Shown here: in pieces, positions 1 through 7,874 of the stretch | Layout of the letters: each line of letters starts with the position of its first letter | How positions within the stretch are numbered: the first letter of the stretch is position 1 | NCBI RefSeq assembly: GCF_900142015.1 | Contig: NZ_FQZN01000024.1 | Coordinates: 1 to 64,000 of the forward strand | Length of the DNA stretch: 64,000 nt | Source of the DNA: Bacteroides stercorirosoris | Lineage (GTDB): Bacteria; Bacteroidota; Bacteroidia; Bacteroidales; Bacteroidaceae | Direction of reading: 5' to 3' | Notes under the pieces: model-generated | Seen by the model: only the letters and a program-made list of their open reading frames with translations | The model's database searches: none | Told to the model about the DNA's origin: nothing | Program-made: the position numbers and the translations under genes

Positions 1-66
1 TCGACTTGCATGTGTTAAGCCTGTAGCTAGCGTTCATCCTGAGCCAGGATCAAACTCTTCATTGTA
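1..66 (-). rRNA. rrs: 16S ribosomal RNA, 5' end only
   Basis: Read on the minus strand, this segment contains the universal start of 16S rRNA, including the 27F primer site (AGAGTTTGATCCTGGCTCAG) and the Bacteroides-like continuation GATGAACGCTAGCTACAGGC. The gene runs out of the window to the left, so only about 60 bases of the 5' end are present. The exact mature 5' end near base 66 is estimated. Three tandem promoters lie upstream, at 296-689. Confidence 0.97.
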
Positions 67-295
67 AAAGTATTGTTAATCGGTATTGCTACCGGCTATT
101 GCTCTGTTCAGGACGCTCGGTTTATTAAAAGTTTTCAAATTACCTATATATATAAGTTATTTGACGGTTCTTTTTTTATACCCAAGATTAATCATTTTAC
201 TGAGTAATCTTGCTCTTGTACTACTTGTATTGTTTATGTAAATTATTCAAAGATCGCTTCTTTTTGAATCGCTTTTTCTTTTCAGAAAGCGGATG

Positions 296-328
296 CAAAG
301 GTAAGAACTTTATCATATATCTTCCAAA
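296..328 (-). promoter_or_regulatory. rrn promoter P1 (nearest to 16S)
   Basis: On the minus strand a -33 TTTG (325-328) is followed after 21 bases by the -7 element TACCTTTG (296-303). This matches the Bacteroides primary sigma factor consensus. The leader to the 16S gene is about 225 bases. The surrounding 80 bp is nearly duplicated at P2. Confidence 0.8.
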
Positions 329-477
329 TATTTTCGGAAGTTTTTTTCTTTTTTCTTTTTCTCGTCGTCTCTCTTGTCGAAAGGGAGATAAAAGGAAAAG
401 AGAAAGGAGTTCTTAACAACACCGGTTTCTTAATCAGTAAATCAATCATCGATTGCATTCCTTTCGGAAAGCGGGTG

Positions 478-510
478 CAAAGGTAAGAACTTTATCACAT
501 AACTTCCAAA
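478..510 (-). promoter_or_regulatory. rrn promoter P2
   Basis: This is a near copy of P1: minus-strand TTTG (507-510), 21 bases, then TACCTTTG (478-485). The copy extends beyond the promoter, from the GAAAGCGG before the -7 element to the pyrimidine-rich run after the -33 element, so P1 and P2 look like a tandem duplication with a pitch of 182 bp. Confidence 0.78.
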
Positions 511-657
511 TGTTTTCAGAAGTTTTTTTCTTTTTTCTTTTCGACTGCCGTATTCTTGGTTGGAATAAAGGCAAAAGGAAAGAAAAATGTTAGGGTTCTT
601 ACGCCGTTTCTGTCAGAATGTCAATTGCAAGGCTTACCATCTCTTGGAAAGCGGATG

Positions 658-689
658 CAAAAGTAGCGGATATTACAATTCAATCCAAA
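658..689 (-). promoter_or_regulatory. rrn promoter P3 (distal)
   Basis: On the minus strand TTTG (686-689) is followed after 20 bases by TACTTTTG (658-665). The GGAAAGCGGATGCAAA context next to the -7 element matches P1 and P2, but the spacer has diverged. It is about 180 bp upstream of P2, so the three promoters are evenly spaced. Confidence 0.65.
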
Positions 690-1023
690 TATATCTATCA
701 TTTTTCCATAGGTTTTTTGAAACAATTTTGTAACTCGTTGATTGATAAGGATGTTGTAGAACATAATTTTAAGAAGGAACGTGGACGGGCACAAAGCACT
801 ACACATAATTATATTATGCGCGCGTGCGAAAGGCAAAAGTCCCTCATAGTAGATGGAAATATGGCCTACTTGGGAAATATATATTTCCCGGTTAGAAAAA
901 TATTTTTTCCCAGTTGGGAAAAAGCATTCATCCAAAAAGTATAAACGTCATTGGAGCGTTCGCAAATCCAACTGTCAACAATAAGCACTCTTCACATTTT
1001 CACCTTACATCATACATTCAAAA

Positions 1024-1101
1024 GGGCTACACCATCCGGGGAAAAGGGTGTAGCCATGACGCCCAAAAGGTGTAGCCTTAACAAACAAAGGGTGTAGCCA
1101 T
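1024..1101. repeat. 22-bp-pitch array, word GGTGTAGCC (4 units)
   Basis: GGCTACACC lies at 1025-1033 and its reverse complement GGTGTAGCC at 1047-1055, 1069-1077 and 1091-1099. Every step is exactly 22 bp. The bases between words differ. No ORF of note covers it. It lies in the divergent region between the rrn promoters and the biotin operon. The same pitch is seen at 9059, 38282 and 56510. Confidence 0.85.
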
Positions 1102-1266
1102 CCCAAAAACGCCTCTCAGGATAGCCAGGGCAAGAAAAAAGGCAGGAAATTTACGTGAAAGAAACAAGAGACAGAAAATAAAGGGAGAAGGGTATGTAAA
1201 ATAAAACAGGGAAATTAAAAATAGACTAAGTAATTATCAGAATAAAACGAAAGAAAGGAGGTCGCC

Positions 1267-1471
1267 AAACTTGCAAACTTGCAAAACTTGCAGCTCTCCT
1301 CACACCCACACACGCGTATATAAGTAAGGTGAATAATGAAAAGATGGGAATTGTCTGCTTCATTCCGCATGAGAGATGTATAAGATGGGAGGAGACTTTT
1401 ATCACTCACTTTATTTATATACGCGTGTGTGGGTGTGAGGAGAGCTGCAAGTTTTGCAAGTTTGCAAGTTT
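1267..1471. repeat. Long inverted repeat element (two arms of about 56 bp, 91-bp centre)
   Basis: The left arm at about 1268-1323 and the right arm at 1415-1470 are perfect or near-perfect reverse complements. Each has a run of CTTGCAAA-type repeats at the outer end and CACACCCACACACGCG-type sequence at the inner end. The centre has no convincing gene. It could be a MITE-like remnant or a very strong hairpin. It separates the rrn side from the biotin side. Confidence 0.8.
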
Positions 1472-1582
1472 GCAAGTTTCTTGTTGACTGCGGCATCCCG
1501 GTAGGCACCGAGCAGAAAACACGGTAGGAAGAGCCATGTGTAGTAAAATCATTAATATGTGACGACTTGAAAATATTTTTGT

Positions 1583-1590
1583 TACATTTG
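1583..1590 (+). promoter_or_regulatory. Candidate -7 element for the biotin operon
   Basis: TACATTTG fits the TAnnTTTG consensus and lies 54 bases before the GTG of the small ORF at 1644. No good -33 TTTG is seen at the expected distance, so it is a candidate only. Confidence 0.4.
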
Positions 1591-1643
1591 CAACCGATAA
1601 AACGAAGAGAACCATTCAAAACTGACATTGAACCGATAGCATC

Positions 1644-2117
1644 GTGAAGAAGATACAACCCCATAGAAAGACGATACGCTTCAGAAAATGGAGCCGGAAA
1701 GCCTATGCTGCATTTGCCAGCCTGGGACAATGGGTCACTATCGGTTGCCTGCCGAAAGGCGTGGCGGACTGTTCGCTGTCGAAGCAGAAGGCTGGAGCCG
1801 CCGCAGGATGCAAAAGTGGCGGACGAAGTATGGAGGAAGTAAATGACGGAAAAGGTCAGGAAACGGATATAGGAGTGCCGCTAGGCAGTGAGGATATCTT
1901 AGCGGCCATCCTTGAATTCTTCGGATTCAAAGGATTACAGCCTGTGTCATGTCCGGTAAATGCCGGCCAGCAGGGAAAGAAATATGCAGATTTTACAATA
2001 AAGAAGCATACAAATATTATAATAAATAAAAGTGAAACGCAGATGACGCGGGCGACACAATCTGAAAAACAGTATTGGTTGTGGTCCGCGTCATCTGCGT
2101 TTTCCGCGTTAATGTAA
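1644..2117 (+). CDS. Small conserved-looking protein upstream of bioBA
   Basis: A GTG-started frame of 157 codons. Its first 40 residues are basic and patterned: R-K-T-I-R-F-R-K-W-S-R-K-A-Y-A-A-F-A-S-L, then V-T-I-G-x-L. I recognise this pattern from small proteins or N-termini that recur in Bacteroides genomes, but from memory and without a known function. The last 30 codons read through an inverted repeat (2035-2102), so the native end may be degenerate. The stop is four bases before the bioBA ATG, which would allow translational coupling. It may equally be a leader with no functional product. Confidence 0.4.
   Translation: MKKIQPHRKTIRFRKWSRKAYAAFASLGQWVTIGCLPKGVADCSLSKQKAGAAAGCKSGGRSMEEVNDGKGQETDIGVPLGSEDILAAILEFFGFKGLQPVSCPVNAGQQGKKYADFTIKKHTNIIINKSETQMTRATQSEKQYWLWSASSAFSALM
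2035..2102. repeat. Inverted repeat hairpin just upstream of bioBA
   Basis: AAACGCAGATGACGCGG at 2035-2051 pairs with its exact complement at 2086-2102 across a 34-base loop. It resembles the GCAGATGACGCGGAT-type repeats scattered through Bacteroides genomes. It ends 19 bases before the bioBA start codon and could act as an attenuator or a block to ribosome access. Confidence 0.65.
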
Positions 2118-2121
2118 GAAT

Positions 2122-4380
2122 ATGACAGTAGAAGAATTGAAAAACAAAGTGCTGCAAAATGTGCCCGTCACACGGGCAGAGGCAGAATGGCTGGCCCTTC
2201 AGCCGGATAAGGAAGCGCTCTACGAGGCGGCACACGAGATAACCGTGGCATGCGCATCGCAAGAGTTCGATATGTGTTCCATCATCAATGCCAAGTCCGG
2301 CCGTTGCCCCGAAAACTGCAAATGGTGCGCACAGTCAGCACACTACAAGACGAAAGCGGACGTGTATGATCTGGTGGACAAGGAAGAATGCCTGCGGCAC
2401 GCACTGCACAACGAGGCGCAAGGCGTAGCCCGCTTCTCGCTGGTGACAAGCGGACGCAAACCTTCCGGTAAGAATATGGAAAAGTTGTGCGAATCGGCAC
2501 GATACATGAGACAGAAAAGCTCCATCCAACTCTGCGCCTCGCTGGGACTACTGAATGAGGACGAACTGAGAGCCTTGCACGCGGCAGGCGTGACACGTTA
2601 CCACTGCAATCTGGAGACGGCTCCGAGCCACTTCCCTACCCTGTGCAGCACGCACACCCAAGAAGAGAAACTGCGCACACTGGCGGCCGCCCGCCGTGTA
2701 GGTATGGACATTTGTTGCGGCGGCATCATCGGCATGGGCGAAACGGCATCGCAACGGATAGAATTTGCCTTTACACTGAAAGACCTGGAAGTGCCCTCCA
2801 TCCCCCTGAACCTGTTGCAACCTATTCCCGGCACCCCCCTGGAAGCACAAACGCCGCTGACGGAAGAAGAAGTGCTGACCACCATCGCCTTGTTCCGCTT
2901 CATCAACCCCACTGCCTATCTGCGCTTTGCCGGAGGACGCTCGCAACTGACGAAAGAGGCCGTGAAGAAATCCCTGTATATCGGCGTCAACTCCGCTATC
3001 GTAGGAGATTTGCTGACGACACTCGGCTCGAAGGTTTCCGAAGATAAAGCCTTGATAGAAGAAGCAGGCTATCACTTCAGTGATTCACAGTTCGACAAAG
3101 AACACCTGTGGCACCCCTACACCTCGACCACCAATCCACTCCCGGTGTACAAAGTGAGACGGGGAGACGGAGCCACCATCACGCTCGAAAACGGACAGAC
3201 GCTCATAGAAGGCATGTCGTCCTGGTGGTGCATGGTGCATGGCTACAACCATCCTGTGCTGAACGCTGCCTTGCAAGAACAAATCGGGAAGATGTCCCAC
3301 GTCATGTTCGGCGGTCTGACACACGACCCGGCCATAGAGCTGGGAAAACTATTGTTGCCGCTGGTTCCGCCCTCCATGCAGAAGATATTTTATGCAGACT
3401 CCGGTTCGGTGGCGGTGGAAGTGGCTATGAAAATGGCGGTGCAATATTGGTATGCTAAAAGCCAGTCGGCTCCGGGGCAGGCACATCTGGCAAAGAAAAG
3501 TAATTTTGTGACGATCCGGCGCGGGTATCACGGAGATACCTGGAACGCCATGTCGGTATGCGATCCGGTGACGGGAATGCACTCGCTGTTCGGTTCGGCA
3601 CTGCCGGTGCGGTATTTCTCATCCCGTCCCCGTTCCCGCTTCGACGGAGAGTGGGATGCCGACGATGCGCTGGAATTGCTGGACATCGTAGAGAAACATC
3701 ACGACGAACTGGCTGCACTTATCCTCGAACCCATCGTGCAAGGTGCGGGCGGAATGTGGTTCTATCATCCGCAATTCCTGCGTGAAGCCGCACGGATATG
3801 CAGGGAATACAATATCTTACTGATTTTCGATGAAATAGCCACAGGTTTCGGACGCACGGGAAAGATGTTTGCCTGGGAACATGCGGGAGTGGAACCGGAC
3901 ATCATGTGCATAGGCAAATCGCTGACAGGAGGCTACATGACCCTCTCCGCCGTACTGGCTACGAATGAAGTGGCAGATACCATCTCCAACCACGCACCGG
4001 GCGCTTTCATGCACGGACCCACGTTCATGGGAAATCCGTTGGCTTGTGCAGTGGCATGCGCGTCGATACGGTTGCTGACCTCGCCGGAATACGACTGGCA
4101 GGGAAAGGTGAGCCGCATCGAAGAGCAACTGTGGCGCGAGCTGGAACCGGCACTCAACCTGCCGCAAGTGGCGGATGTGCGGGTGCTGGGAGCCATCGGA
4201 GTGATTGAAATGCAAGATCCGGTAGACATGGCATGGATGCAACGCCGTTTTGTGGAAGAAGGAATCTGGGTGCGCCCGTTCGGTAAACTGGTGTACATCA
4301 TGCCTCCGTTCATCATAGAACCGGAACAATTGACGAAACTGACAAGTGGTTTGCTGAAGATAGTGTGGCAGGCAAATTAA
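2122..4380 (+). CDS. bioBA: Bifunctional biotin synthase / DAPA aminotransferase (BioB-BioA fusion)
   Basis: This protein joins two biotin enzymes in 752 residues. Residues 1 to about 315 are biotin synthase, a radical-SAM enzyme that inserts sulfur into dethiobiotin; the cluster cysteines are C62, C66 and C69 in CPENCKWC. From about residue 328 (HLWHPYTST) it is adenosylmethionine-8-amino-7-oxononanoate aminotransferase, with the PLP lysine K599 in GKSLTGG. Both halves are near full length and keep their catalytic motifs. They catalyse the last and the antepenultimate steps of the pathway, so the fusion does not join consecutive reactions. A bioA/bioB fusion is known from other Bacteroides. 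It is the first enzyme gene of the operon, and bioF starts 24 bases downstream. Confidence 0.96.
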   Translation: MTVEELKNKVLQNVPVTRAEAEWLALQPDKEALYEAAHEITVACASQEFDMCSIINAKSGRCPENCKWCAQSAHYKTKADVYDLVDKEECLRHALHNEAQGVARFSLVTSGRKPSGKNMEKLCESARYMRQKSSIQLCASLGLLNEDELRALHAAGVTRYHCNLETAPSHFPTLCSTHTQEEKLRTLAAARRVGMDICCGGIIGMGETASQRIEFAFTLKDLEVPSIPLNLLQPIPGTPLEAQTPLTEEEVLTTIALFRFINPTAYLRFAGGRSQLTKEAVKKSLYIGVNSAIVGDLLTTLGSKVSEDKALIEEAGYHFSDSQFDKEHLWHPYTSTTNPLPVYKVRRGDGATITLENGQTLIEGMSSWWCMVHGYNHPVLNAALQEQIGKMSHVMFGGLTHDPAIELGKLLLPLVPPSMQKIFYADSGSVAVEVAMKMAVQYWYAKSQSAPGQAHLAKKSNFVTIRRGYHGDTWNAMSVCDPVTGMHSLFGSALPVRYFSSRPRSRFDGEWDADDALELLDIVEKHHDELAALILEPIVQGAGGMWFYHPQFLREAARICREYNILLIFDEIATGFGRTGKMFAWEHAGVEPDIMCIGKSLTGGYMTLSAVLATNEVADTISNHAPGAFMHGPTFMGNPLACAVACASIRLLTSPEYDWQGKVSRIEEQLWRELEPALNLPQVADVRVLGAIGVIEMQDPVDMAWMQRRFVEEGIWVRPFGKLVYIMPPFIIEPEQLTKLTSGLLKIVWQAN

Positions 4381-4404
4381 AAATTATCAATTTAGTATCT
4401 GATA

Positions 4405-5559
4405 ATGAATGCAATAGAGCAAATGCAACAAGAGTTGCAAGTACTGAAAGAGCGCAGCAACCTGCGGGCTCTGCCTGCCCTGACGCACGAAGGAAGGGAT
4501 GTCATTGCAGGCGGGCGGCGAATGCTGAATCTTTCTTCAAACGACTACCTAGGACTGGCCTCCGACCGAAAGCTGCGGGAAGAGTTTCTGCAAGGACTGA
4601 CGGCAGACAGTTTTCTGCCCACATCTTCATCTTCACGGTTGCTGACAGGCAATTTCACCATCTATGAGGAACTGGAACAGACACTCGCCCGGTTATTCGG
4701 AACAGAAGCCGCACTGGTGTTCAATAGCGGCTATCATGCCAACACGGGTATCCTGCCCGCCGTGAGTGATGCGCAAACCCTGATATTGGCGGACAAACTG
4801 GTGCACGCAAGTCTGATTGACGGCATCCGTCTTTCTGCGGCACGCTGCATCCGCTACCGGCACAACGACATGAAGCAACTGGAACGTTTGCTGGCCGAGA
4901 ATCATGCCGCCTACCGGCAAGTCATCGTCGTAACCGAAAGTATCTTCAGCATGGACGGAGACGTAGCGGACCTGAAGGAACTGGTGAGACTGAAACAGGC
5001 GTATGGCAACGTATTGCTCTACGTCGACGAAGCGCACGCTTTTGGTGCACGGGGCGAACAGGGATTGGGTTATGCAGAAGAAACCGGGTGCATCCGGGAG
5101 ATAGATTTCCTGGTAGGGACTTTCGGTAAAGCTGCCGCATCCGCCGGAGCTTACATCGCGTGCCGAAGCACCATAAGGGAGTATCTGGTGAACCGGATGA
5201 GAACATTTATATTTACAACAGCATTACCACCCGTAAATATTGCCTGGAGCTTGTTCATCGTGCGGAAATTAGCCGGATTCCAGGAGCGAAGAATACACCT
5301 GAAAAATATCAGCAACATTCTTCGCAATACATTAACGGAGAAGGGTTACACCTGTCCAAGTGAAAGCTATATAGTACCGATGATTGTAGGAGCAAGTTCT
5401 GACACCATTCTGAAGGCGGAAGAACTGCAACGGCATGGTTTCTATGCCCTACCCGTACGCCCGCCTACGGTTCCGGAGGGTACATCCCGCATCCGCTTCT
5501 CACTGACAGCGGATATTACAGAGGAAGAAATCAAAGAATTGATAAAGTATATACCATGA
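4405..5559 (+). CDS. bioF: 8-amino-7-oxononanoate synthase
   Basis: BioF condenses pimeloyl-ACP with alanine to give KAPA, the substrate of the BioA half encoded just upstream. The 384-residue protein is a fold-type I PLP enzyme of the alpha-oxoamine synthase family. Visible features are SNDYLGL near the N-terminus, DEAHAFG for the cofactor aspartate, and GTFGKA with the Schiff-base lysine at K242. The length is normal for the family. It lies between bioBA and bioG with almost no spacing, as expected within one operon. Glycine C-acetyltransferase is a paralogous alternative, but the neighbourhood settles the call. Confidence 0.95.
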   Translation: MNAIEQMQQELQVLKERSNLRALPALTHEGRDVIAGGRRMLNLSSNDYLGLASDRKLREEFLQGLTADSFLPTSSSSRLLTGNFTIYEELEQTLARLFGTEAALVFNSGYHANTGILPAVSDAQTLILADKLVHASLIDGIRLSAARCIRYRHNDMKQLERLLAENHAAYRQVIVVTESIFSMDGDVADLKELVRLKQAYGNVLLYVDEAHAFGARGEQGLGYAEETGCIREIDFLVGTFGKAAASAGAYIACRSTIREYLVNRMRTFIFTTALPPVNIAWSLFIVRKLAGFQERRIHLKNISNILRNTLTEKGYTCPSESYIVPMIVGASSDTILKAEELQRHGFYALPVRPPTVPEGTSRIRFSLTADITEEEIKELIKYIP

Positions 5560-5560
5560 T

Positions 5561-6304
5561 ATGATACAAAAATTCATTATACAGAAAAAGCATCCCCGAC
5601 TTCTATTGTTCTTTGCCGGATGGGGTGCCGACGAGACTCCGTTCAAGAACTATCAGCCCGCAAACAGCGACTTTATGGTTTGCTATGATTACCGTAATCT
5701 CTCGTTTGACGCGCAAGTGCTGGAGGGATACGAACAGGTGAATGTTGTGGGTTGGTCAATGGGAGTTTGGGCGGCATCGCAAGTATTAGGAAAGATAATT
5801 GCCGATGAGACTTCAGGAATAATAACTGATGAAACTTCAAGAAGCCGCCAGTTGCCTCTCGGGAAGAAAATCGCCATCAACGGCACACCGTTTCCCATTG
5901 ATGAAGAACGAGGAATACCGCCCGCCATTTATCACGGCACACTGGAAGGGCTGACGGATGCGTCCCTGCACAAATTCCTCCGCCGTATGTGTGCGGACAG
6001 TGCAGCGTTCAGAAACTTCCTTGCCGTCACCCCACGCAGACCGTTGGAGGAGCTGCGGGAAGAACTGGCAGCCATCGAAGTGGCTTACACCACCGAAACT
6101 GCTTATCCTTTCGGCTGGAACACATCCGTCATAGCCACCGAAGACCGTATCATCCCGTCCGAAAACCAAAAGAAAGCATGGACACGCGACGGGAGAAGCG
6201 AACCTTTCCTGGCAGAAGCACATACCCTTACCGAGATAGAAACGGCACACTATGCCCATGAACTTTTTGAAACCTATCTGGAGAAGGAATGGACAAACGA
6301 CTGA
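5561..6304 (+). CDS. bioG: Pimeloyl-ACP methyl ester esterase, BioG type (DUF452)
   Basis: BioG removes the methyl group from pimeloyl-ACP methyl ester and so ends the BioC-started pimelate route. It replaces E. coli BioH. The 247-residue protein has the alpha/beta-hydrolase nucleophile elbow GWSMG with Ser66, and the typical DUF452 start with FAGWGADETPF. Its ATG follows the bioF stop by one base and its end overlaps bioC by 16 bases. A possible insertion of TSGIITDETS-like sequence around residues 86-100 looks like a small internal duplication (ADETSGI / TDETSR). Confidence 0.93.
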   Translation: MIQKFIIQKKHPRLLLFFAGWGADETPFKNYQPANSDFMVCYDYRNLSFDAQVLEGYEQVNVVGWSMGVWAASQVLGKIIADETSGIITDETSRSRQLPLGKKIAINGTPFPIDEERGIPPAIYHGTLEGLTDASLHKFLRRMCADSAAFRNFLAVTPRRPLEELREELAAIEVAYTTETAYPFGWNTSVIATEDRIIPSENQKKAWTRDGRSEPFLAEAHTLTEIETAHYAHELFETYLEKEWTND

Positions 6305-7071
6305 TAGCCGAACGTTTTGCCCGCGCACGGGATACGTACTCACAAGAAGCACGGGTACAACAGCAGGTAGCCGAGAAGATGCTACGCTTACTGACTGAGC
6401 AGACACCTGATTTCATTGGTTCAGCCTACCCTCCCCGTTTCCGCCACATCGCAGAGTTCGGATGCGGCACCGGAAGCTATTCCAGGATATTGCTGCACCG
6501 GCTTCAACCGGAATCATTGTTATTGAACGACCTGTGTCCGGAAATGAAGGAATGCCTCGGAGACTTGCTTCTGCAAGATACCGTGCAATTCATGCCCGGT
6601 GATGCCGAAGTGCTGGACTTTCCGGAGAAAACGGACTTAATCACTTCATGTTCCACCCTGCAATGGTTCAGCAATCCGGAAAAATTCTTTGCCCGTTGCC
6701 ACGGCTTCTTGGCGGACGACGGGTATCTGGCTTTCAGCACCTTCGGGATGGAGAATATGCGGGAAATACACGCACTGACAGGGCATGGCCTCGATTATCT
6801 TCCAATAGAAAAGCTGAAAGAGTTGCTCTGTCCGTATTTTGAGACTGTATATGCAGAAGAAGAGATAGTCACCCTCCCCTTCGCCACCCCGTTACAGGTG
6901 CTACAACATCTGAAACAGACCGGAGTGACCGGTACGGAAAAGAAAGTATGGACACGCGGACGGTTGCAGGCATTTTGTAACGGATATACAGAAGAGTTCA
7001 GCCGGGAAGACGGAAATGTCAGTCTGACGTATCATCCTATTTATATGATTGCGCGAAAGAAAAGAATTTAG
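6289..7071 (+). CDS. bioC: Malonyl-ACP O-methyltransferase
   Basis: BioC methylates malonyl-ACP with SAM, letting the fatty acid cycle build the pimeloyl chain. The 260-residue protein has the class I methyltransferase motif EFGCGTGSY (about residue 48) and the BioC-typical start in which F-x-x-A-x-x-x-Y precedes Q-x-x-V-A-x-x-M. A later TSCSTLQWF segment is also characteristic. It overlaps bioG by 16 bases, which suggests translational coupling. bioG and bioC are commonly adjacent or fused in Bacteroidetes. Confidence 0.94.
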   Translation: MDKRLIAERFARARDTYSQEARVQQQVAEKMLRLLTEQTPDFIGSAYPPRFRHIAEFGCGTGSYSRILLHRLQPESLLLNDLCPEMKECLGDLLLQDTVQFMPGDAEVLDFPEKTDLITSCSTLQWFSNPEKFFARCHGFLADDGYLAFSTFGMENMREIHALTGHGLDYLPIEKLKELLCPYFETVYAEEEIVTLPFATPLQVLQHLKQTGVTGTEKKVWTRGRLQAFCNGYTEEFSREDGNVSLTYHPIYMIARKKRI

Positions 7072-7115
7072 TAAGTGAGTGAAATTATCATTTACTCAAT
7101 ATAATATTCAAAGCA

Positions 7116-7769
7116 ATGGAAAACAACATTTATTTTATCAGCGGCATCGATACGGATGCCGGAAAGTCTTATTGCACCGCATTTCTGGCCTGCGAACTGA
7201 TTCGCAGCGGTAAGCGTGTCATCACCCAGAAGTTCATTCAGACCGGCAATACCGGCCATTCCGAAGATATAGACCTGCATCGTCGGCTTATGGGAACCGG
7301 CATGACAGAGGAAGACCGTGAAGGGCTGACCATGCCGGAGATATTCTCTTATCCCTGTTCCCCTCACCTCGCCGCCCGGATAGACAACCGTCCCATTGAC
7401 TTCGGCAAGATAGAACGTGCTACGCAGGAACTTGCCCGCCGCTACGACGTGGTGCTTGTAGAGGGTGCAGGCGGACTGATGGTACCACTCACCGATGATT
7501 ACCTGACGATTGATTACATCGCAGAGAAACAATATCCGCTTGTTTTCGTCACTTCGGGAAAACTGGGGAGCATCAATCATACGTTATTAAGTTTTGAAGC
7601 GATACGAAACAGGGGAATACAACTGGACACCGTATTGTATAACTTATATCCTACCGTAGAGGACACTACGATACAGGAGGATACAATGCAATACATCCGA
7701 CGGTATCTGGAGAAGAATTTCCCGGAGGCGAAGTTTATGGTGGTACCGTCGTGCGAAGCGCAAAATTAA
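7116..7769 (+). CDS. bioD: Dethiobiotin synthetase
   Basis: BioD carboxylates DAPA with ATP and CO2 to close the ureido ring. The 217-residue protein has the P-loop GIDTDAGKS at residues 10-18, matching the family GTDTxVGKT, and the VEGAGGLMVPL motif in the second half. It is the last gene of the operon. A perfect 16-bp inverted repeat followed by a T-rich tract begins two bases after the stop codon. Confidence 0.96.
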   Translation: MENNIYFISGIDTDAGKSYCTAFLACELIRSGKRVITQKFIQTGNTGHSEDIDLHRRLMGTGMTEEDREGLTMPEIFSYPCSPHLAARIDNRPIDFGKIERATQELARRYDVVLVEGAGGLMVPLTDDYLTIDYIAEKQYPLVFVTSGKLGSINHTLLSFEAIRNRGIQLDTVLYNLYPTVEDTTIQEDTMQYIRRYLEKNFPEAKFMVVPSCEAQN

Positions 7770-7770
7770 A

Positions 7771-7838
7771 GAATTAAAGAATGAAAGCCGTTGCCCTGGT
7801 TTTCATTCTTTAATTCTTCAATTCTTTCATTCTTTTTA
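7771..7838 (+). terminator. Terminator of the biotin operon
   Basis: GAATTAAAGAATGAAA at 7771-7786 is perfectly complementary to 7801-7816, with a 14-base loop, followed by T-rich sequence to 7836. The sequence belongs to the simple AATTCTTCATTC class also found around rnpB. Confidence 0.75.
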
Positions 7839-7840
7839 CG

Positions 7841-7848
7841 TACCTTTG
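7841..7848 (+). promoter_or_regulatory. -7 element of the glycosyltransferase gene
   Basis: TACCTTTG fits the Bacteroides -7 consensus. Transcription would begin near 7855, which places upstream in-frame start codons (7791) before the transcript and favours 7860 or 7875 as the translation start. Confidence 0.7.
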
Positions 7849-7874
7849 CAACACAAAAAATGTCATACGACCAC

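Noticed and set aside
618..944. Open frames on both strands in the rrn upstream region
   Set aside because: They overlap promoter P3, have no ribosome binding site or family resemblance, and occur on both strands of A/T-rich DNA.
1215..1730. 171-codon minus-strand frame
   Set aside because: It runs through the long inverted repeat and antisense to the small ORF at 1644; composition is not protein-like.
1590..2121. BirA-type biotin operator
   Set aside because: No TTGTAAAC-N15-GTTTACAA-like site was found before the biotin operon.
2548..3075. Long frames antisense to bioBA, the permeases and glnS (for example 49821-50798)
   Set aside because: These are shadow frames of GC-biased genuine genes; the sense strands encode complete conserved enzymes.
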